A stretch of 64,000 bases of DNA, from contig NZ_RPEM01000002.1 of the NCBI RefSeq assembly GCF_004745575.1, forward strand, positions 310,001 to 374,000. Reading direction: 5' to 3'. Below are positions 1-8,071 of this stretch, piece after piece. The stretch is from Pseudotabrizicola sediminis (GTDB lineage: Bacteria; Pseudomonadota; Alphaproteobacteria; Rhodobacterales; Rhodobacteraceae). A program made the translations under genes and the position numbers. The notes beneath the pieces are model-generated. The model worked only from the letters and a program-made list of their open reading frames with translations. It was not told where the DNA came from and searched no databases. How positions within the stretch are numbered: position 1 is the stretch's first letter; each line of letters opens with the position of its first letter.

Positions 1-227
1 AACCGCCCACGCTGGATTTCCTCGAACGCGATGTACAGCGTCAGCATCTTGGTCAGCGATGCCGGATGCAGCCTTGTGTCGGCATTCTCGGCAAGCAGGA
101 TTTCACCCGTTCGGGCGTCTTGTACGATTGCGGCATAGGGTGCTGCACCTGACGGCTGCGATGACGAACAAGCCGCCACCACGATAAATGCCACCAGACA
201 AACGAAATTGCGGGCGTATCGCCCCAT
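1..227 (-). CDS. D-alanyl-D-alanine carboxypeptidase (PBP5/6-like, S11 family), N-terminal part only
   Basis: The gene runs off the left edge, so only about 75 N-terminal residues are visible. It begins with a lipoprotein-type signal: a short basic n-region, a hydrophobic stretch and the lipobox VAAC near residue 20. A mature start typical of serine D,D-carboxypeptidases follows, with the substrate-facing strand (AAIVQDARTGEILLAENAD) and the nucleophile motif SxxK as SLTK near residue 58. The family trims the terminal D-Ala from peptidoglycan pentapeptides in the periplasm. The ATG at 227 is used; an in-frame GTG at 239 is possible, and neither has a clear Shine-Dalgarno sequence. The SxN and KTG boxes lie outside the window and could not be checked. 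Confidence 0.88.
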   Translation of the reverse strand, partial: MGRYARNFVCLVAFIVVAACSSSQPSGAAPYAAIVQDARTGEILLAENADTRLHPASLTKMLTLYIAFEEIQRGR

Positions 228-403
228 AAGCGTTGTCACGATGAAGTTCCTTGCTCTGCCACTGCCCGCCCCGATTGTTATTGTGGGGCGTGATTTGCGG
301 CAACGCTAACACAGCAGATGATTCCGCAAAACCCCGGAAATTCAAGGGGTTTGGTCTTTATCCTCACCTTGTGGCAAAACAGGCGGTTCCCTGCGCACCC
401 GCC

Positions 404-1120
404 CTATATCTTGTGGCTGCCTTGCAGCTTTTCCACCAGATCGGGAAGCCCCTGCAGATCGGGCAACAAATGAAAGCGCGCATGGTTCTGCGGGGCCTCG
501 GCATGCTCCAGCGCCCAGGTCAGGCCATGCGGCACATGCACGCCCCATCCGCCCACATCCAGCACCGGCAGCACATCGGATTTCAGCGAATTGCCCACCA
601 TCATCGCCTGCGCGGGCTGCGTTGCATGGCGGGCAAAGATCGCGGCATAGACCCGCGCCGTCTTGTCCGACACAATCTCCACCCCGTCGAACAGATCACC
701 CAGACCCGATTGCGCCAGCTTGCGTTCCTGATCCAGCAGATCGCCCTTGGTGATCAGCAGCAGCCGGTGATCCCCGGCCAGCGCTTCAACAGCGTCGCGC
801 GCATGGGGCAACAGCTCGATCGGATGGCGCAGCATCTCGCGCCCCGCCGCCATCAGATCGCTGATGACAGATGCAGGCACCTTGCCATCCGTCACCTCGA
901 TGGCGGTTTCGATCATCGACAAGACAAAGCCCTTCACCCCAAAGCCATAGTGCCCAAGGTTGCGCCGCTCTGCCGCCAGCAGCCGGTCTTCCAGATGATC
1001 CTGCGCCGCATAATCAGCCAGCAGCGCGGCAAAGCGTGCCTGTGTCAGACGGAAAAACGCCTCGTTCTGCCACAGGGTATCATCTGCATCAAACCCGATC
1101 GTGGTCAGGGTCTTTGTCAT
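404..1120 (-). CDS. HAD-family hydrolase (YjjG-like phosphatase)
   Basis: This 238-residue protein is a haloacid-dehalogenase-fold phosphatase. Motif I is DADDT at residues 11-15, with Asp11 as the nucleophile and Asp13 as the acid/base. A helical cap follows, then motif II as LLLITKGD, and motif IV near residue 175 as GNSLKSD. Members dephosphorylate small metabolites or nucleotides in the cytoplasm; the substrate cannot be read from the sequence. It is transcribed away from clpS (137 bp divergent spacer) and toward the carboxypeptidase gene. The 176 bp between it and the carboxypeptidase start hold nothing recognisable. No strong ribosome binding site precedes the ATG. Confidence 0.85.
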   Translation of the reverse strand: MTKTLTTIGFDADDTLWQNEAFFRLTQARFAALLADYAAQDHLEDRLLAAERRNLGHYGFGVKGFVLSMIETAIEVTDGKVPASVISDLMAAGREMLRHPIELLPHARDAVEALAGDHRLLLITKGDLLDQERKLAQSGLGDLFDGVEIVSDKTARVYAAIFARHATQPAQAMMVGNSLKSDVLPVLDVGGWGVHVPHGLTWALEHAEAPQNHARFHLLPDLQGLPDLVEKLQGSHKI

Positions 1121-1257
1121 TTCTGCGTGCCGTGGTTCATGCCCGCTTTACCTCTTTGTCGCAATCCTGTGGGGGATGCCCTTTCCCATTGCCAAAAATC
1201 CTCTATATTGCGCGATGAACCCAGCCAACCGAATCTTCTTAGCATGAGGCACCGCCC

Positions 1258-1599
1258 GTGACCCACTTTCCCCATTCCATGTCGGACAAGACCGATGGGC
1301 CGGGCGATGACGCGGGGCTGCTGACCAAGACCAAGACCCGCACCCAGCGTCCGCCGATGTACAAGGTGATGCTTCTGAACGATGACTACACGCCAATGGA
1401 ATTCGTGGTGCATGTGCTGGAACGGTTCTTTGGTCTCAACCACGCTCAGGCGTTTGAAATCATGCTGACCGTCCACAAGAAGGGCCTCGCCGTTGTGGGT
1501 GTGTTTTCCGCTGAAGTGGCCGAAACCAAGGTGGCACAAGTGATGGATTTCGCCCGCCGCCACCAACACCCCCTGCAATGCACGATGGAGAAGGAATAG
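1258..1599 (+). CDS. clpS: ATP-dependent Clp protease adaptor ClpS
   Basis: ClpS binds the N-terminal domain of ClpA and delivers N-degron substrates to ClpAP. The 113-residue product has a flexible charged N-terminus (about 30 residues), then the conserved core: [17 protein letters not shown], where Asn/Asp line the N-degron pocket, and the ClpA-contact helix with HKKG, followed by the usual end around [10 protein letters not shown]. The GTG at 1258 is preferred over the ATG at 1279 because a GAGG sits about 9 bases upstream of it and nothing comparable precedes the ATG. clpA is not adjacent, and the methyltransferase gene begins 24 bp downstream. Confidence 0.95.
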   Translation: MTHFPHSMSDKTDGPGDDAGLLTKTKTRTQRPPMYKVMLLNDDYTPMEFVVHVLERFFGLNHAQAFEIMLTVHKKGLAVVGVFSAEVAETKVAQVMDFARRHQHPLQCTMEKE

Positions 1600-1623
1600 G
1601 CCCCGCGCCTGTTCCGCCCGTAT

Positions 1624-2610
1624 ATGCGCTCTGCACGCCTTGATTTCGCGCTTGAAAGCGGTGCCCTTGTCCTACCGCCGGACGGGCCGGTCGTCATTTA
1701 CCGCCCCCGCGAAGGCGATGATCTTTCCAGCATTTCCATTGCCCGCGTCCATGTCTCTACCGGGTTCCGCCCCGATGCCGAATGGTTCAATGCCCGTGGC
1801 TATCAGGCGGCAGAAGGCCCGCCCTATGCCGCCGCCATCGTCTGTCTGCCCCGGTCGCGCGATGCCGCCCGCGCCCTGATCTCGCGCGCCATGGTCGAGG
1901 TGGTGCCGGGCGGCCCGGTCGCGGTGGATGGTCAGAAAACCGATGGCATCGACAGCATCCTGAAAGATTGCCGCGCCATGGGGCTGACGATGTCCGGCCC
2001 GCTGTCAAAGGCGCATGGCAAGATCTTCGTGCTGCAGGCCGGGGCCGATCTGACCGGGTGGGATGCCCGCCCCCGCCTGATCGACGGTGGCTTTCAGACC
2101 CTGCCGGGCATGTTCTCTGCCGATGCGCCCGATCGCGGGTCGGTCCTGCTGGCGCAGGCACTGCCGGAAAAGCTGGGTGCCCGCGTGATCGACCTTGGTG
2201 CCGGCTGGGGCTATCTGTCCCGCGCCATCCTCACCCGCTCAACCGTGACGGAACTGGATCTGGTCGAGGCAGAGCAGGACGCGCTGGATTGCGCGCAGGT
2301 CAATGTCGAGGATTCGCGCGCCCGGTTTCACTGGGCCGACGCCCGCAGCTTCAAACCGCAACGCCCGGCGCATGCGGTGGTGATGAACCCGCCGTTCCAC
2401 ACCGGGCGCGATGCCGACCCCGCGCTGGGTGTGGCGTTTCTACGGGCAGCGGCAGCCATGCTGGTGCCTGATGGCACGCTTTGGCTGGTCGCCAACCGCC
2501 ATTTGCCCTATCATCAGCCGCTGACAACCCTGTTCCGGCAGGTCGAAGACATCGGCACTGACCCTGCCTTCCGGTTGACCCGCGCCAGCCACCCGGTCCG
2601 GGCACGCTAG
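1624..2610 (+). CDS. class I SAM-dependent methyltransferase, RsmC/RlmG-like
   Basis: The 328-residue protein has the two-domain layout of the RsmC/RlmG family: an N-terminal domain with degenerate methyltransferase fold and a C-terminal catalytic domain. The SAM-binding motif is DLGAGWGYLS near residue 190, and the amino-methylating motif NPPF is near 254, followed by HTGR. NPPF is typical of enzymes that methylate the exocyclic N2 of guanine in rRNA, such as m2G1207 of 16S rRNA. That substrate is family inference; the exact position could differ. It lies 24 bp after clpS and 29 bp before the SDR gene on the same strand, so the three may be cotranscribed. Confidence 0.83.
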   Translation: MRSARLDFALESGALVLPPDGPVVIYRPREGDDLSSISIARVHVSTGFRPDAEWFNARGYQAAEGPPYAAAIVCLPRSRDAARALISRAMVEVVPGGPVAVDGQKTDGIDSILKDCRAMGLTMSGPLSKAHGKIFVLQAGADLTGWDARPRLIDGGFQTLPGMFSADAPDRGSVLLAQALPEKLGARVIDLGAGWGYLSRAILTRSTVTELDLVEAEQDALDCAQVNVEDSRARFHWADARSFKPQRPAHAVVMNPPFHTGRDADPALGVAFLRAAAAMLVPDGTLWLVANRHLPYHQPLTTLFRQVEDIGTDPAFRLTRASHPVRAR

Positions 2611-2639
2611 CCAAAACCCTCCCCAACCCCGAGGAACGC

Positions 2640-3446
2640 ATGTCCCTTTCCATCACCGGCAAAACCGCCATCGTCACCGGGGCGGCCAAAGGCATCGGCC
2701 TGGCCGTCGCCCGCCATTTTCAGGCCAAGGGCGCAAATGTGATGTTCGTCGACATCGACGAAGACACGCTGGCGGCAGAATTGGGCGCCGAGGCCCGCGC
2801 CGAAGGCCCGGTGCGCATGTTCACCGGCGATCTGCGGCAAAAGCTGACCATCGCCAACCTGTTGTCAGCCACCATTGACGCCTTTGACCGGGTCGACATT
2901 CTGGTGAACGCCAGCCGCCGCATGGCGGTGTCAGATCCGCTGAACGTCGAAGACGACGCGGTTGAAATGCTGTGGCAGGAAAACGTGATGACCAGCCTGC
3001 GCCTGTCGCAGATGACCGCCAAACGCATGATCGCGCAGGCGGAAAAAGCGCAAGCCGAAGGATTGATCGGCGCGATCATCAATATTTCCTCGATTGCCGG
3101 CTGCCAGACCCAGCCCGGCCTGCTGGGCTATTCCATCGCCTCTGCCGCGGTGGATCAGATGACCCGGTCGCTGGCCGTGGCGCTTGCGCCAAGGGGCATC
3201 CGTGTCAATGCCGTCGCCATCGGCTCGGTAATGAGCGCCAGCCTGCAGGCATCGTTGAAAGACTCGCCCGACTGGCGCGACTCTATCGTCAACGGCACCC
3301 CGCTGGGCCGCATCGCCTCGCCCGACGAACTGGCCGAGGTGATGCAGTTTCTGGCCTCCGACGCGTCGGGCTTCATGACCGGGCAGGTGCTGCGGGTGGA
3401 TGGCGGGCGCGGTCTGCTCGACCGCGTGGTCATCCCCGCCTACTGA
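2640..3446 (+). CDS. SDR-family protein lacking the catalytic lysine
   Basis: This is a 268-residue Rossmann-fold protein of the short-chain dehydrogenase/reductase family. The cofactor motif TGxxxGxG is intact (residues 13-20, TGAAKGIG). The catalytic Ser (in ISSIAG, about 150), Tyr164 and a conserved Asn helix are present. The YxxxK motif, however, reads Y-S-I-A-S: the Lys is replaced by Ser168, and the usual NNAG reads VNAS. The Lys is needed for proton relay in classical SDRs, so activity may be altered or lost. The C-terminal cofactor/oligomer segment ending in VDGG is normal. A good ribosome binding site (GAGGAACGC) precedes the ATG. Its 3' end faces the lipoprotein gene with a 3 bp gap. 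Confidence 0.85.
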   Translation: MSLSITGKTAIVTGAAKGIGLAVARHFQAKGANVMFVDIDEDTLAAELGAEARAEGPVRMFTGDLRQKLTIANLLSATIDAFDRVDILVNASRRMAVSDPLNVEDDAVEMLWQENVMTSLRLSQMTAKRMIAQAEKAQAEGLIGAIINISSIAGCQTQPGLLGYSIASAAVDQMTRSLAVALAPRGIRVNAVAIGSVMSASLQASLKDSPDWRDSIVNGTPLGRIASPDELAEVMQFLASDASGFMTGQVLRVDGGRGLLDRVVIPAY

Positions 3447-3449
3447 CCG

Positions 3450-3857
3450 CTATTCCGGAAATTCCGCCCGGCATTGCGCAATGCCCGGCCCCGCCGCGCG
3501 CAGCAGGCTCGCGCGCTTGTCCTGCATCGACGCCAGCTTGTGCGCTTCGGCCCGCAGATCAATCGCTTTAGGCCGGGTCGAGGTTTCGCGCACCTCATCC
3601 AGACACAGCTGCGGCGGTGGCGGTGGTGGCGCAGGTTCCCCTTCTGCGGCGGGCAGGGGGGCAGGGCGCGGGCAATAAACCCAACGATCCCGATAGGTCA
3701 CCACCTCTTCCAGTGCATAGCCGCGCGCCAGATTGCCTTCGCTTTCCACGATCAGCCGGTCCAGCACCCGCACGTCCCGCGTCTCACGCGCGATGCAGCG
3801 CTCTTGCGGTGTGCCACAGGCGGCAAGCAGCACCAGAACAACAAGACTTCGGCGCAT
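3450..3857 (-). CDS. small predicted lipoprotein of unknown function
   Basis: The product is 135 residues. It starts with MRRSLVVLVLLAACG, a textbook lipoprotein signal with the lipobox LAAC, and a strong GGAGGAT ribosome binding site precedes this ATG. The mature part is Cys-rich for its size (several spaced Cys, suggesting disulfides in the periplasm) and holds a run of seven prolines (EGEPAPPPPPPQ) near the middle. A longer reading frame upstream lacks any signal and is not favoured. I recognise no domain. It converges on the SDR gene and diverges from hemF by 114 bp. Confidence 0.7.
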   Translation of the reverse strand: MRRSLVVLVLLAACGTPQERCIARETRDVRVLDRLIVESEGNLARGYALEEVVTYRDRWVYCPRPAPLPAAEGEPAPPPPPPQLCLDEVRETSTRPKAIDLRAEAHKLASMQDKRASLLRAAGPGIAQCRAEFPE

Positions 3858-3971
3858 GGAATCCTCCCGGGGTTGCTGGACCAACAGTATATGCGCCCTC
3901 TGCGGCAAATGCCATGTTGGCGCGGCGGCAGCCATTTGCTAGGCAGGGGCAACAGGCGAGGGGACCAACCA

Positions 3972-4847
3972 ATGACCGACCAATTTGATGCCCGAAAGAC
4001 CCGTGCCGCAGCATGGTTCCGCACCTTGCGCGACCGCATCGTCGCCTCGTTCGAGGCGTTGGAAGACAGCCACGGCACCGGCACCCCCGGCCGGTTCGAG
4101 GTCACCCCCACCACCCGCGCCGATGGCGGCGGCGGGTTGATGAGCGTGATGCGCGGTGGCCGGGTGTTCGAAAAGATCGGCGTCAACGTGTCGGAAGTGC
4201 ATGGCACGCTTGGCGAACGCGCACAAAAGGCCATGGCCGCACGCGGCGTACCGGGCATGGACAGCGACCCCCGGTTCTGGGCCTCTGGCATCAGCCTTGT
4301 CGCCCATATGGTCAACCCGCATTGCCCCGCCGTCCACATGAACACCCGTATGTTCTGGACGCCCCACGCGTGGTGGTTCGGCGGCGGCGCCGACCTGAAC
4401 CCGGCACTGGAATATGCCGAAGACACCGCGCATTTCCACGCCGAGATGCAACGCGCCTGCGACACCCACGATCCGGCCTATTACCCGCGCTTCAAGGCTT
4501 GGGCGGATGAATACTTCTTCGTGCCGCACCGGGGGCGTGCCCGTGGGGTCGGCGGCATCTTCTATGACGACCTCAACACCGGCGGCAGCGATTCCGATTC
4601 GTGGGAGGCCGATTTCGCCTTCACGCAAGACGTGGGCTCTGCCTTCCTGCCCGCCTTCGTGCCGCTGACCGAACGCCGCATCGCCACCCCATGGTCCGAT
4701 GCCGACCGCGAGGCGCAACTGGTCCATCGCGGGCTTTATGCCGAATACAACCTTGTCTACGACCGGGGCACCAAGTTCGGGCTGGAAACCGGCCATGATG
4801 CCAATGCCGTGCTGATGAGCCTGCCGCCCATCGCCAAGTGGACCTGA
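3972..4847 (+). CDS. hemF: oxygen-dependent coproporphyrinogen III oxidase
   Basis: HemF converts coproporphyrinogen III to protoporphyrinogen IX by two oxygen-dependent decarboxylations in the cytoplasm. The 291-residue length is normal for the family. Conserved blocks are visible: GGGLMSVMRGG (substrate loop), PHCPAVHMNTR, WWFGGGADLNP, KAWADEYFFVPHR, GGIFYDDL and, near the end, YAEYNLVYDRGTKFGL. The upstream in-frame extension covers the antisense lipoprotein gene and is not used; the ATG at 3972 gives the family's usual N-terminus. The next gene starts inside its last codons. hemE and hemC follow 1-2 kb away, so haem genes are loosely grouped here. An anaerobic counterpart (hemN) is not in the window. 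Confidence 0.96.
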   Translation: MTDQFDARKTRAAAWFRTLRDRIVASFEALEDSHGTGTPGRFEVTPTTRADGGGGLMSVMRGGRVFEKIGVNVSEVHGTLGERAQKAMAARGVPGMDSDPRFWASGISLVAHMVNPHCPAVHMNTRMFWTPHAWWFGGGADLNPALEYAEDTAHFHAEMQRACDTHDPAYYPRFKAWADEYFFVPHRGRARGVGGIFYDDLNTGGSDSDSWEADFAFTQDVGSAFLPAFVPLTERRIATPWSDADREAQLVHRGLYAEYNLVYDRGTKFGLETGHDANAVLMSLPPIAKWT

Positions 4848-5446
4848 GCCAGCTTCCTGCCTTTGCGCTCACGTCGCTTTTGATCGAGCTGACGCCCGGC
4901 CCCAACATGGCCTGGCTGGCCCTGCTGGCCGCCACCGAAGGCCGCCGCCTTGGCTATGCCGTCGTGGCGGGCGTCTGTCTGGGGCTGTCGCTGATCGGGT
5001 TGCTGGCGGCGCTTGGGCTTGCCGCCTTGTTGCAGGCGCAACCGCTTGCCTATCAGGCCCTGCGTTGGGCCGGGGTCGCGTACCTTTTGTGGATCGCATG
5101 GGACACATGGCGCGGTGCCGATTCGCATGAGGGCGGCGCAGAGCCGGGGGCCTCGGCTTTTGCGCAGTTCCGGCGCGGCCTGATCACCAACCTTTTGAAC
5201 CCCAAGGCTGCCGTGTTCTACGTCACCGTGCTGCCCGGCTTTCTCTCCCCCACTGCCCGCTTTGCCGAGGTGTCGACGCTGTCCTTCACCTTTGTCGCCG
5301 TCGCCACCCTGATCCATGGCGGCATCGTCACGGCCGCAGGCACGGCCGCCGGATGGCTTGCGCAAGGCGACCGTGTCAGGCTAACCCGGCGCATTATGGC
5401 GCTTGCTCTGGTTGCCGTGGCGCTCTGGCTGTTCACAAGGACCTGA
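4838..5446 (+). CDS. LysE-family amino-acid exporter
   Basis: The 202-residue integral inner-membrane protein has the LysE/RhtB fold: an N-terminal segment with the signature TPGPN near residue 20, about six hydrophobic helices, and the mid-protein motif LITNLLNPKAAVFY. Members export amino acids or related small metabolites. The start is a GTG that overlaps the last 10 bases of hemF, which implies translational coupling; no other start fits the family's N-terminus. Substrate is not predictable. A small acidic protein gene begins 5 bp after its stop. Confidence 0.88.
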   Translation: MDLSQLPAFALTSLLIELTPGPNMAWLALLAATEGRRLGYAVVAGVCLGLSLIGLLAALGLAALLQAQPLAYQALRWAGVAYLLWIAWDTWRGADSHEGGAEPGASAFAQFRRGLITNLLNPKAAVFYVTVLPGFLSPTARFAEVSTLSFTFVAVATLIHGGIVTAAGTAAGWLAQGDRVRLTRRIMALALVAVALWLFTRT

Positions 5447-5451
5447 CCCGC

Positions 5452-5823
5452 ATGACCCTTCCCACGCCCGACATCACCATCCATGCCGCTTACGCTTCGG
5501 TTGTCGAAGATGAAGAAGACGGCATGCTGTTCATAGGCTTTGCGCAAGGCGAAGAAGAAGACGAGCCCTATGCCCTGTTCCGGCAGCCGCTTGGCGGCGG
5601 GCCGGTCTGGTTCGCGGTGAACGACGAAGATTTCGGGGCCGAAGACGCGGTGCAGTCGATCATCCAGGATGCACGCGGCCTCACCGTCACCATCCACCCC
5701 GACCACATCGCCAGCTTCGGTTGGGCTGCCACCATCGCCATCCGCATCGGCCCACAGACCGAAGACGCCGAACAAGCGCTGGAGGCGCTGCGCGCGATCT
5801 ACGGCCCGATTTTCAAAGCCTGA
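5452..5823 (+). CDS. small acidic protein, possible Imm10-like fold
   Basis: The 123-residue protein has no signal peptide or membrane segment and is strongly acidic at its N-terminal third (clusters EDEEDG and EGEEEDEP). The start at 5452 lies 5 bp after the LysE stop, so it is almost surely cotranscribed with hemF-lysE. The central pattern, a hydrophobic strand LFIGFA, then YALFRQ, then a VND-containing strand and a long alternating strand near ARGLTVTI, resembles from memory the Imm10 immunity-protein family. That assignment is weak and no toxin gene is nearby. A long frame extending upstream inside lysE is not supported. Otherwise the function is unknown. Confidence 0.75.
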   Translation: MTLPTPDITIHAAYASVVEDEEDGMLFIGFAQGEEEDEPYALFRQPLGGGPVWFAVNDEDFGAEDAVQSIIQDARGLTVTIHPDHIASFGWAATIAIRIGPQTEDAEQALEALRAIYGPIFKA

Positions 5824-5845
5824 AGGCGCGTGGCCTGACAGGGGC

Positions 5846-5868
5846 GGCGGGGTGAACCCCGCCCTACC
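5846..5868 (+). repeat. REP-like palindromic repeat, left copy
   Basis: A 23-bp unit whose core GGCGGGGTGAACCCCGCC is itself an almost perfect hairpin (7-bp stem, short loop). It lies between the convergent ends of the small acidic protein gene and hemE. An inverted copy with one mismatch occurs at 5919-5941, so the pair looks like a bacterial interspersed mosaic element and could also act as a terminator. Confidence 0.75.
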
Positions 5869-5918
5869 CAAGCCGCAGGTGTCAGCGCAGACCTGGCACC
5901 CCCGCCCGGATCACAAAC

Positions 5919-5941
5919 GGTAGGGCGGGGTTTACCCCGCC
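5919..5941 (-). repeat. REP-like palindromic repeat, right (inverted) copy
   Basis: The inverse of the 5846-5868 unit, with one base difference (TTT instead of TTC in the hairpin loop). The two copies are separated by 50 bp. Together they can form either two small hairpins or one long 23-bp stem downstream of hemE, which ends 13 bp away. Confidence 0.75.
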
Positions 5942-5953
5942 ACCCCCACCGGC

Positions 5954-6985
5954 TCAGGCGCTGCGCACCGTGTCGATCATCAACTGCACGTTGTCGGGGT
6001 TGGCATCCGGCGTGATGCCGTGGCCCAGGTTGAAGATATGCGGACCCTTGCGGAACGCATCGACCACCTTCCGGGTCTCGCGCACCAGATCGTCGCCCCC
6101 GGTGACCATGTGGCGCGACGCAAGGTTGCCCTGCACGCAGCCATCTTTCTGCACATGCTCCGCCGCCCATTCCGGCGTCACACTGTCGTCGACCGCCACG
6201 CAATCCGCCCCGGTCTTGGCGCCAAAGCCGACATAGCCATTCCCCGCCTCGCGCGGGAAGGCGATGATCGGCGTATCCGGGTGGCGCGCCTTCAGCGCCG
6301 CGATGATCCGGGCGGTGGGGGCCACAGCGAAATCTTCGAAATCCTGCCCTTTCAGGCTGCCGGCCCAGCTGTCGAACAGCTTGACCACCTCGGCCCCGGC
6401 CTCGATCTGTGCCGACAGGTATTCCACCGTCGCCTCGGCAATCCGGTCAAGGATGGCGGTGAACGTCTCGCGGTCTTCACGCATCAAGGCATGCGACGCC
6501 GCCTGATCCTTCGATCCGCGCCCGTTGATCATATAGGTGGCCACCGTCCACGGTGCCCCGGCAAAGCCGATCAGCGTGGTCTCGGCGGGCAGTTCGCGGG
6601 CAAGGATCTTCACCGTTTCATAAATCGGCGACAGCGTCTCGTCGATGGCGCTCACCGGCTTTAGCGCCCTGACCTGGTCCATCGTGGTCGTGGTTTCCAT
6701 CCGCGGGCCCTCGCCCTCGACAAACCACAGCTTCGGCCCCAGCGCCTGGGGCAGCAGCAGAATGTCGGCAAACAGGATCGCCGCATCAAAGCCATAGCGC
6801 CGGATCGGCTGCAACGTGACCTCGGCGGCCAGTTCGGGATTGTAGCACAGCGACAGGAAATCCCCGGCCTGCGCCCGCGTTGCGCGATACTCGGGCAGAT
6901 ACCGCCCCGCCTGACGCATCATCCAGATCGGCGGGGTGGGAAGGGTTTCGCCGGCAAGCGCGCGGAGGATGGTCTTTTCGGTCAT
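5954..6985 (-). CDS. hemE: uroporphyrinogen decarboxylase
   Basis: HemE decarboxylates the four acetate side chains of uroporphyrinogen III to give coproporphyrinogen III. The 343-residue protein shows the family's N-terminal signature [17 protein letters not shown] (catalytic Arg in RQAGRY), the ILFADIL strand with the conserved Asp, [13 protein letters not shown], the helix around KLFDSWAG, and the C-terminal FNLGHGI with its His. An in-frame extension upstream starts in poor context; the ATG at 6985 has a clear AAAGGAG ribosome binding site. It is divergent from hemC with a 75 bp gap that should contain both promoters, which suggests the two haem genes may be regulated together. Confidence 0.97.
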   Translation of the reverse strand: MTEKTILRALAGETLPTPPIWMMRQAGRYLPEYRATRAQAGDFLSLCYNPELAAEVTLQPIRRYGFDAAILFADILLLPQALGPKLWFVEGEGPRMETTTTMDQVRALKPVSAIDETLSPIYETVKILARELPAETTLIGFAGAPWTVATYMINGRGSKDQAASHALMREDRETFTAILDRIAEATVEYLSAQIEAGAEVVKLFDSWAGSLKGQDFEDFAVAPTARIIAALKARHPDTPIIAFPREAGNGYVGFGAKTGADCVAVDDSVTPEWAAEHVQKDGCVQGNLASRHMVTGGDDLVRETRKVVDAFRKGPHIFNLGHGITPDANPDNVQLMIDTVRSA

Positions 6986-7060
6986 ATGGGGCTCCTTTGC
7001 CCCATGGGTCCGATGCGCGCCCCGCGTTGTCAAGAGTTGTCAGGCAAAGATGACAGTAGT

Positions 7061-8017
7061 ATGCCTGTCCCCATGACGCAAAACCTGCCCTCCCCCGCCC
7101 AACCCCTCAAGATCGGAACCCGTGGATCGCCGCTTGCCCTTTGGCAGGCGCATGAGGTGCGGCGCTGCCTGATGGCGGCGTTTGACCTGCCCGAACCCGC
7201 CTTTGAAATCTGCGTGATCAAGGTGATGGGCGACCAGATCCTGGACAAGGCGCTCAAAGACATCGGCGGCAAGGGCCTGTTCACGCGTGAGATTGAAGAG
7301 GCCCTGCTTGATGGCAGCATCGACATCGCGGTGCATTCGATGAAAGACATGCCCACGCTGCAACCAGATGGGCTGATCCTCGATTGTTACCTGCCGCGTG
7401 AAGATGTGCGCGATGCCTTTGTTAGCCCGCATGTGGCCCGTCTGGCCGATTTGCCGCAAGGCGCGGTCGTCGGCTCGTCGTCCTTGCGCCGCCGGGCGCA
7501 GTTGCGGCTGAAACGGCCCGATCTGCAGCTGGTCGAGTTTCGCGGCAACGTACAGACCCGGATGAAAAAGCTGCAAGATGGCGTCGCCGTCGCCACCTTC
7601 CTTGCCATGGCCGGGCTGAATCGGCTGGGCATGGCCCATATGGCCCGCTCGGCGATCGAGACCGAAGACATGCTGCCCGCTGTGGCCCAAGGGGCCATCG
7701 GCATCGAACGGCGCATGGCGGACAGCACGACTGCCAGCCTGCTGGCCGCGATTCACGATACCCCCACCGGCCTGCGCCTTGCCGCCGAACGCGCCATGCT
7801 GGCTGCGCTGGACGGATCGTGTGAAACCCCGATTGCCGGGCTGGCCACGCTGGACGGCGGTACGTTGCATCTGCGCGGCGAGATCCTGCGGCCTGACGGG
7901 TCGGAATCGATCACCGGGCAGCGCAGGGGGCCGGTATCGGATGCCGCCGCACTGGGCACCGACCTGGCCAAAGAGCTGCTGGCCAAGGCCCCCGCCGGAT
8001 TTTTCAGCTGGCGCTGA
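7061..8017 (+). CDS. hemC: hydroxymethylbilane synthase (porphobilinogen deaminase)
   Basis: HemC polymerises four porphobilinogens into hydroxymethylbilane. The 318-residue product begins, after a short tail, with the conserved KIGTRGSPLALWQA. It has the GKGLF segment and HSMKDMP loop of the catalytic pocket (Asp of KDMP), VGSSSLRRRAQL, and the invariant Cys254 in GSCETP that carries the dipyrromethane cofactor. The start could be 7061 or 7073 (four residues shorter); neither has a strong ribosome binding site, and earlier in-frame ATGs overlap hemE and are rejected. It is divergent from hemE. The 50 bp after the stop hold no obvious terminator. Confidence 0.96.
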   Translation: MPVPMTQNLPSPAQPLKIGTRGSPLALWQAHEVRRCLMAAFDLPEPAFEICVIKVMGDQILDKALKDIGGKGLFTREIEEALLDGSIDIAVHSMKDMPTLQPDGLILDCYLPREDVRDAFVSPHVARLADLPQGAVVGSSSLRRRAQLRLKRPDLQLVEFRGNVQTRMKKLQDGVAVATFLAMAGLNRLGMAHMARSAIETEDMLPAVAQGAIGIERRMADSTTASLLAAIHDTPTGLRLAAERAMLAALDGSCETPIAGLATLDGGTLHLRGEILRPDGSESITGQRRGPVSDAAALGTDLAKELLAKAPAGFFSWR

Positions 8018-8071
8018 GCCGGGTCGTTACTACCCCTTAAATTTCTGTCATCCCGGTGTTACATTCCGGTG

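Noticed and set aside
251-1261. A 336-codon plus-strand frame opposite the HAD gene
   Set aside because: The HAD motifs are on the other strand; the antisense product is His/Gln/Arg-rich without features.
5846-5941. CRISPR-like array
   Set aside because: Only two copies, inverted and internally palindromic, with a single spacer-like gap; REP-type fits better.
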